From assembly GCA_033239005.1 (NCBI GenBank), contig BSQZ01000010.1, positions 11,678,001 through 11,742,000 on the forward strand: a DNA stretch of 64,000 bases, given 5' to 3'. Position 1 is the first letter of the stretch. The number at the start of each line of letters is the position of its first letter. A program made the translations under genes and the position numbers. This document shows positions 60,944 to 64,000 of the stretch, piece by piece. This stretch comes from Lamellibrachia satsuma. Its lineage: Eukaryota > Annelida > Polychaeta > Sabellida > Siboglinidae. The notes under the pieces are model-generated. The model did not search any database and was not told the DNA's origin. It was given only the letters and a program-made list of their open reading frames with translations.

Positions 60944-61744
60944 ACACATTTCATAACATAACTCTATGACGCATACAGGAAGATTTGTCTTAACAAAAAA
61001 TATGTAAACACCTCACCGCGAACACACCTCTTCCTCGTTGGACGCAGATTTTAAATATGTAGATACGTCACCGTGAAGAGGGCGTTCTTTCCCCTCTTCC
61101 TTATTTAGGGTAGGGCTGATGTATGTAGAAGACATATCGCGTCAATTTATTTTCCATGAATACGTGTTTTTTAGAATACATATACCTTGAGATGGTCCCG
61201 CAAATGTGTTATTATGATTTGATAAACACGGCATTTCCAGCTGTCCACTTCACAAGTGTCGGATTTCATTACTAATCTGCAACATCTTGACAACTACCGT
61301 CAAAAGTTACCAAAGACCGGTCAAACTAATCCCACCTGATGTGTCTGGTCAAACAGACTGTCGCGGTACAAACATAGAAATGTATGGACGATCTAGATGA
61401 TCGGATCATCTAATGTTTGGATGATCGGATTATCCAATCAGAACGGCTTTTTCACGAAATATATACATCACAAATACGCAGTTAACAGTGAACGACGCGG
61501 CTGATTTTAGACCTCAACAATAAATAAAGCCGTCTAAAGGCTGTTTTTGGTGGAGCTATATTAAGAAACTGACATCATATTTTTTGGTTGTGGTTGGGTT
61601 TTCTTAGAATGAGTCATTAGGATATAAAAAATTTAAACATAGTAATAAAACACCTTACACCTGACGCATAACCATTATAATAATAGTAGAATACCGACAA
61701 ATGTACACAAAACCATAGATATGTGTATCTTTGGCACTGGTAAC
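60944..61744. other. Unassigned stretch
   Basis: A GATGATCGGAT.ATC motif recurs at 61387-61435. Nothing else was recognised. Confidence 0.4.
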
Positions 61745-62178
61745 TGGAGGGGGGTGTACAACGATTTTCATTGGTTAACTGAACGAGTGGATTAAGAATA
61801 TTGCGACGCTAAATATATTATTATTTATAATATATTGGTTACTTAAAAGTAATACCCAGACAAAACATGTTTGTGTCATGATCTTGTATGTTTTTTGATT
61901 TCAGGAAATACATGATTTGCAGATGATATGCTAGTTTTACGACATATATAAAGACCGCTTTACTGTAATAAACGGAATTTCCATTTAACGTAATGCTTAA
62001 CGGTAAATACAAGAGCAAACTAGAGCAATAAAGATTAAAACATGAATCATAGCATTGTTAATTCAGATATACTTTGAGAACCAAAAAAGAATGTGGGCAT
62101 TTTAATTAATCAAAAACCCCAACTAGCTGCGTTTCAGTCAAACAATAAAAATCGTTGCACATTTCCTTTAATAATCAC
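61745..62178. mobile_element. MITE-like element with imperfect terminal inverted repeats
   Basis: The left end GTGTACAACGATTTTCATTG and the reverse complement of the right end (ATGTGCAACGATTTTTATTG) match, and GGTTAACTGAACG pairs with TTTGACTGAAACG. A partial copy lies at 14170-14400. Confidence 0.7.
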
Positions 62179-63396
62179 ATAGGTCTATAAAGCATCTCTT
62201 TGATCTGGTAGCCTCTAAAGGGGGACCCAATATAGAGGCTCGTGATTCATATTATATCTTTGTTGCTGTATCTGATCATACATGTCTGATAGGCGTAATC
62301 TTACCATGTAAATAGGCCCCAATATATGTTCTATAAGGCTATTATGACTGATCACTAACGCTAGATTGAAACGCCGCCTGGTGGGCAAGCTAAGAAATGC
62401 TGCGCAATTTGGATAACTCATTAACTTGTTAATTAAACACGCTAACATTGCATACACGATACGTTTACAGAGGTGGTTCAAACGTGTGCCTAGTGGTTTA
62501 GTGGTCATTAAAATATATCGTCTCACTTTTAAAAGTACAAAGTCAGGTCATTTCTCCTATCGTAAAGTCCTGTTATATCTAGTATAAACTATACCCGTTC
62601 TAACGTCTTTACGGCCCAAATGTGTCTTAATGGACCACAATTGTTTAACATAATTTAACCGTTATCTGTTTAATTTGAATGTTTCGACTCGTGTTTACAT
62701 TGCCCGCTGAACGGCAAGGCCGATATTCGTAACCAGATAACGGTCAAATTACATTTAAAACCTGTGGTTTATTAAAACACATTTATGCGGTCAATATGTT
62801 AAAATACATCAACACTGTAGTTTGTATTATGCAACACGACCAGACTGTGTACATTTAAGGTAGCAGTCGCTATACAACCACGGCATGTCAGTATCGCTGC
62901 AAAGCGGATGTCATCGCTAAGTGGGTATGCTGGAGTGTTGAGTCATAGGGCCGTGTAGACAGAGACGGTGACCACACGACGCACACTCACAATCTAAACA
63001 CGTCGGATTATGGTTGTCGTAAATATATCAGCTTCCCACATGTAAAGGCGCAGAATCTGAAGAGGTCCAAGAACCAATAAACGTCGTTTCCTTGCAGAGC
63101 CGCGGCGAGTTCTCTACCAGACCAGGGTATTACACATGGCGCGGGATCAAATATCATGGTCATTCTCCGAAAACTGCCACCCGTTCCGAATGCCAGCTTC
63201 CCTAGATAGGCTTGCAATAGGAAATGCGGCCAGGGAACCAATTAATCTAATAGATGTTTGGGAAACCTGGGATACGTCACTGGGGCAGGTTGGTTAGCCG
63301 CTAATAGTTGGGAAACGTCGATTTTGTCGACGGTTGCGGAATCGTCAGTAAAACGGAAATGCCCGTTTCGAGGAATCACCGATTTAAAAGCTTTTG
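62179..63396. other. Unassigned stretch
   Basis: Open frames on the minus strand at 62526-62215 and 63241-63008 have no recognised domain. Confidence 0.4.
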
Positions 63397-63484
63397 GGAA
63401 ATGTTTCGAAAGGGTATTTTAAGTAACCCCGTGCACTTTGGGAAATGTTTCGAAAGGGTATTTTAAGTAACCCCGTGCACACGT
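63397..63484. repeat. 44-bp tandem duplication
   Basis: GGGAAATGTTTCGAAAGGGT followed by ATTTTAAGTAACCCCGTGCAC occurs twice back to back without a visible difference. Confidence 0.95.
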
Positions 63485-63579
63485 GGGTGGTTGTTAGGGT
63501 AGGTGGGGTGTGCGTTACGAATGTGCATTACGAATTACAGAAACGCCACGAAAGCTCTTCCGTGAATTGGACGGTATGT

Positions 63580-63826
63580 AATTTCTTCTTCTTCTTCTCC
63601 TCCTCTTCCTCTTCCCCATCCTTCTTCTCCTCTTCCTTCTCCTCCTCTTCCCCTCCTTCTTCTCCTCATCCTTCTCCTCATCTTCCTCCTCTTTCTTCTC
63701 CTCCTCCTTCTCCTCCTCTTCACCTCCTTCTTCTCCTCCTCCTTCTCCTCCTCCTCTTACCCCTCCTTCTTCTCCTCCTCCTTCTCCTCCCCTTTCTCCT
63801 CCTCTTCCTCCTCCTTGTTCTTACAA
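63580..63826. repeat. (CTT)n/(CTC)n polypyrimidine repeat
   Basis: About 245 bp of almost pure C/T. Predicted Leu/Ser- or Arg/Glu-rich frames are artefacts. Confidence 0.9.
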
Positions 63827-64000
63827 TACAGCTCATTGCTTTGTATTGCCCGCATATAAACTGTAAGTTGTTGAGCTAGAGGTACTGGCGCGTGCTGTGT
63901 CTAATGGTGTGGCGCTGGTTCGGGTTTACATTAATTCTGTTAGAATATGTCACGTGCGCGTAGTTAAGCAGGTTAGTATACATCGGTTCACATATGAAAG

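Noticed and set aside
62215..62526. 103-codon minus-strand frame as a formin DID exon or transposase
   Set aside because: No DID helical pattern and no transposase motif can be recognised.

Overview
This is invertebrate animal (metazoan) nuclear DNA. The evidence is two intron-rich genes with GT-AG splicing and conserved animal protein families, introns and spacers full of simple repeats and minisatellites, and degraded LINE, Penelope-like, SINE and inverted-repeat elements. Nothing looks bacterial, viral or organellar. The species cannot be named from sequence alone; a marine invertebrate (lancelet, hemichordate or lophotrochozoan type) is a guess.

Two protein genes are supported, and they converge tail to tail. 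Gene 1 (+, coding span 6830-30689, 15 proposed exons) encodes a complete SLC6 sodium/chloride-coupled amino-acid transporter of the glycine/proline type. The exons join with matching phases into a 628-residue protein. Gene 2 (-, 56323-45455, 12 visible exons) encodes a formin of the INF2 (inverted formin) type. Visible in order are the end of the DID/armadillo region, a poly-proline FH1, a full FH2, a WH2/DAD-like motif and a 1128-residue low-complexity tail in one terminal exon. Its 5' exons lie beyond the right edge or were not recognised.

Layout: 1-6500 holds a 0.9-kb element with 55-bp terminal inverted repeats, a truncated LINE and simple repeats. 6500-31500 is the transporter gene; its introns hold a Penelope-like retroelement in antisense, a 17-bp minisatellite, CTG/GAT repeats, a 64-bp minisatellite derived from one of its own exon/donor boundaries, LINE scraps and short hairpin elements. 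31500-45450 is spacer with a truncated LINE, a 55-bp hairpin-bearing minisatellite and a long broken CR1-like LINE carrying two (TA)n expansions and a nested tRNA-derived SINE. 45455-56323 is the formin. 56324-64000 is probably its upstream intron, with a 1.8-kb foldback structure around a 72-bp repeat array, a palindrome with a (TA)n core and a MITE-like element.

The two genes have no evident functional link: one acts at the plasma membrane in amino-acid uptake, the other in actin assembly. No new multi-gene system was found. The most unusual material is repeat biology: repeats seeded from coding sequence (transporter exon 11, the Penelope RT motif, a LINE RT motif) and three large inverted-repeat structures.
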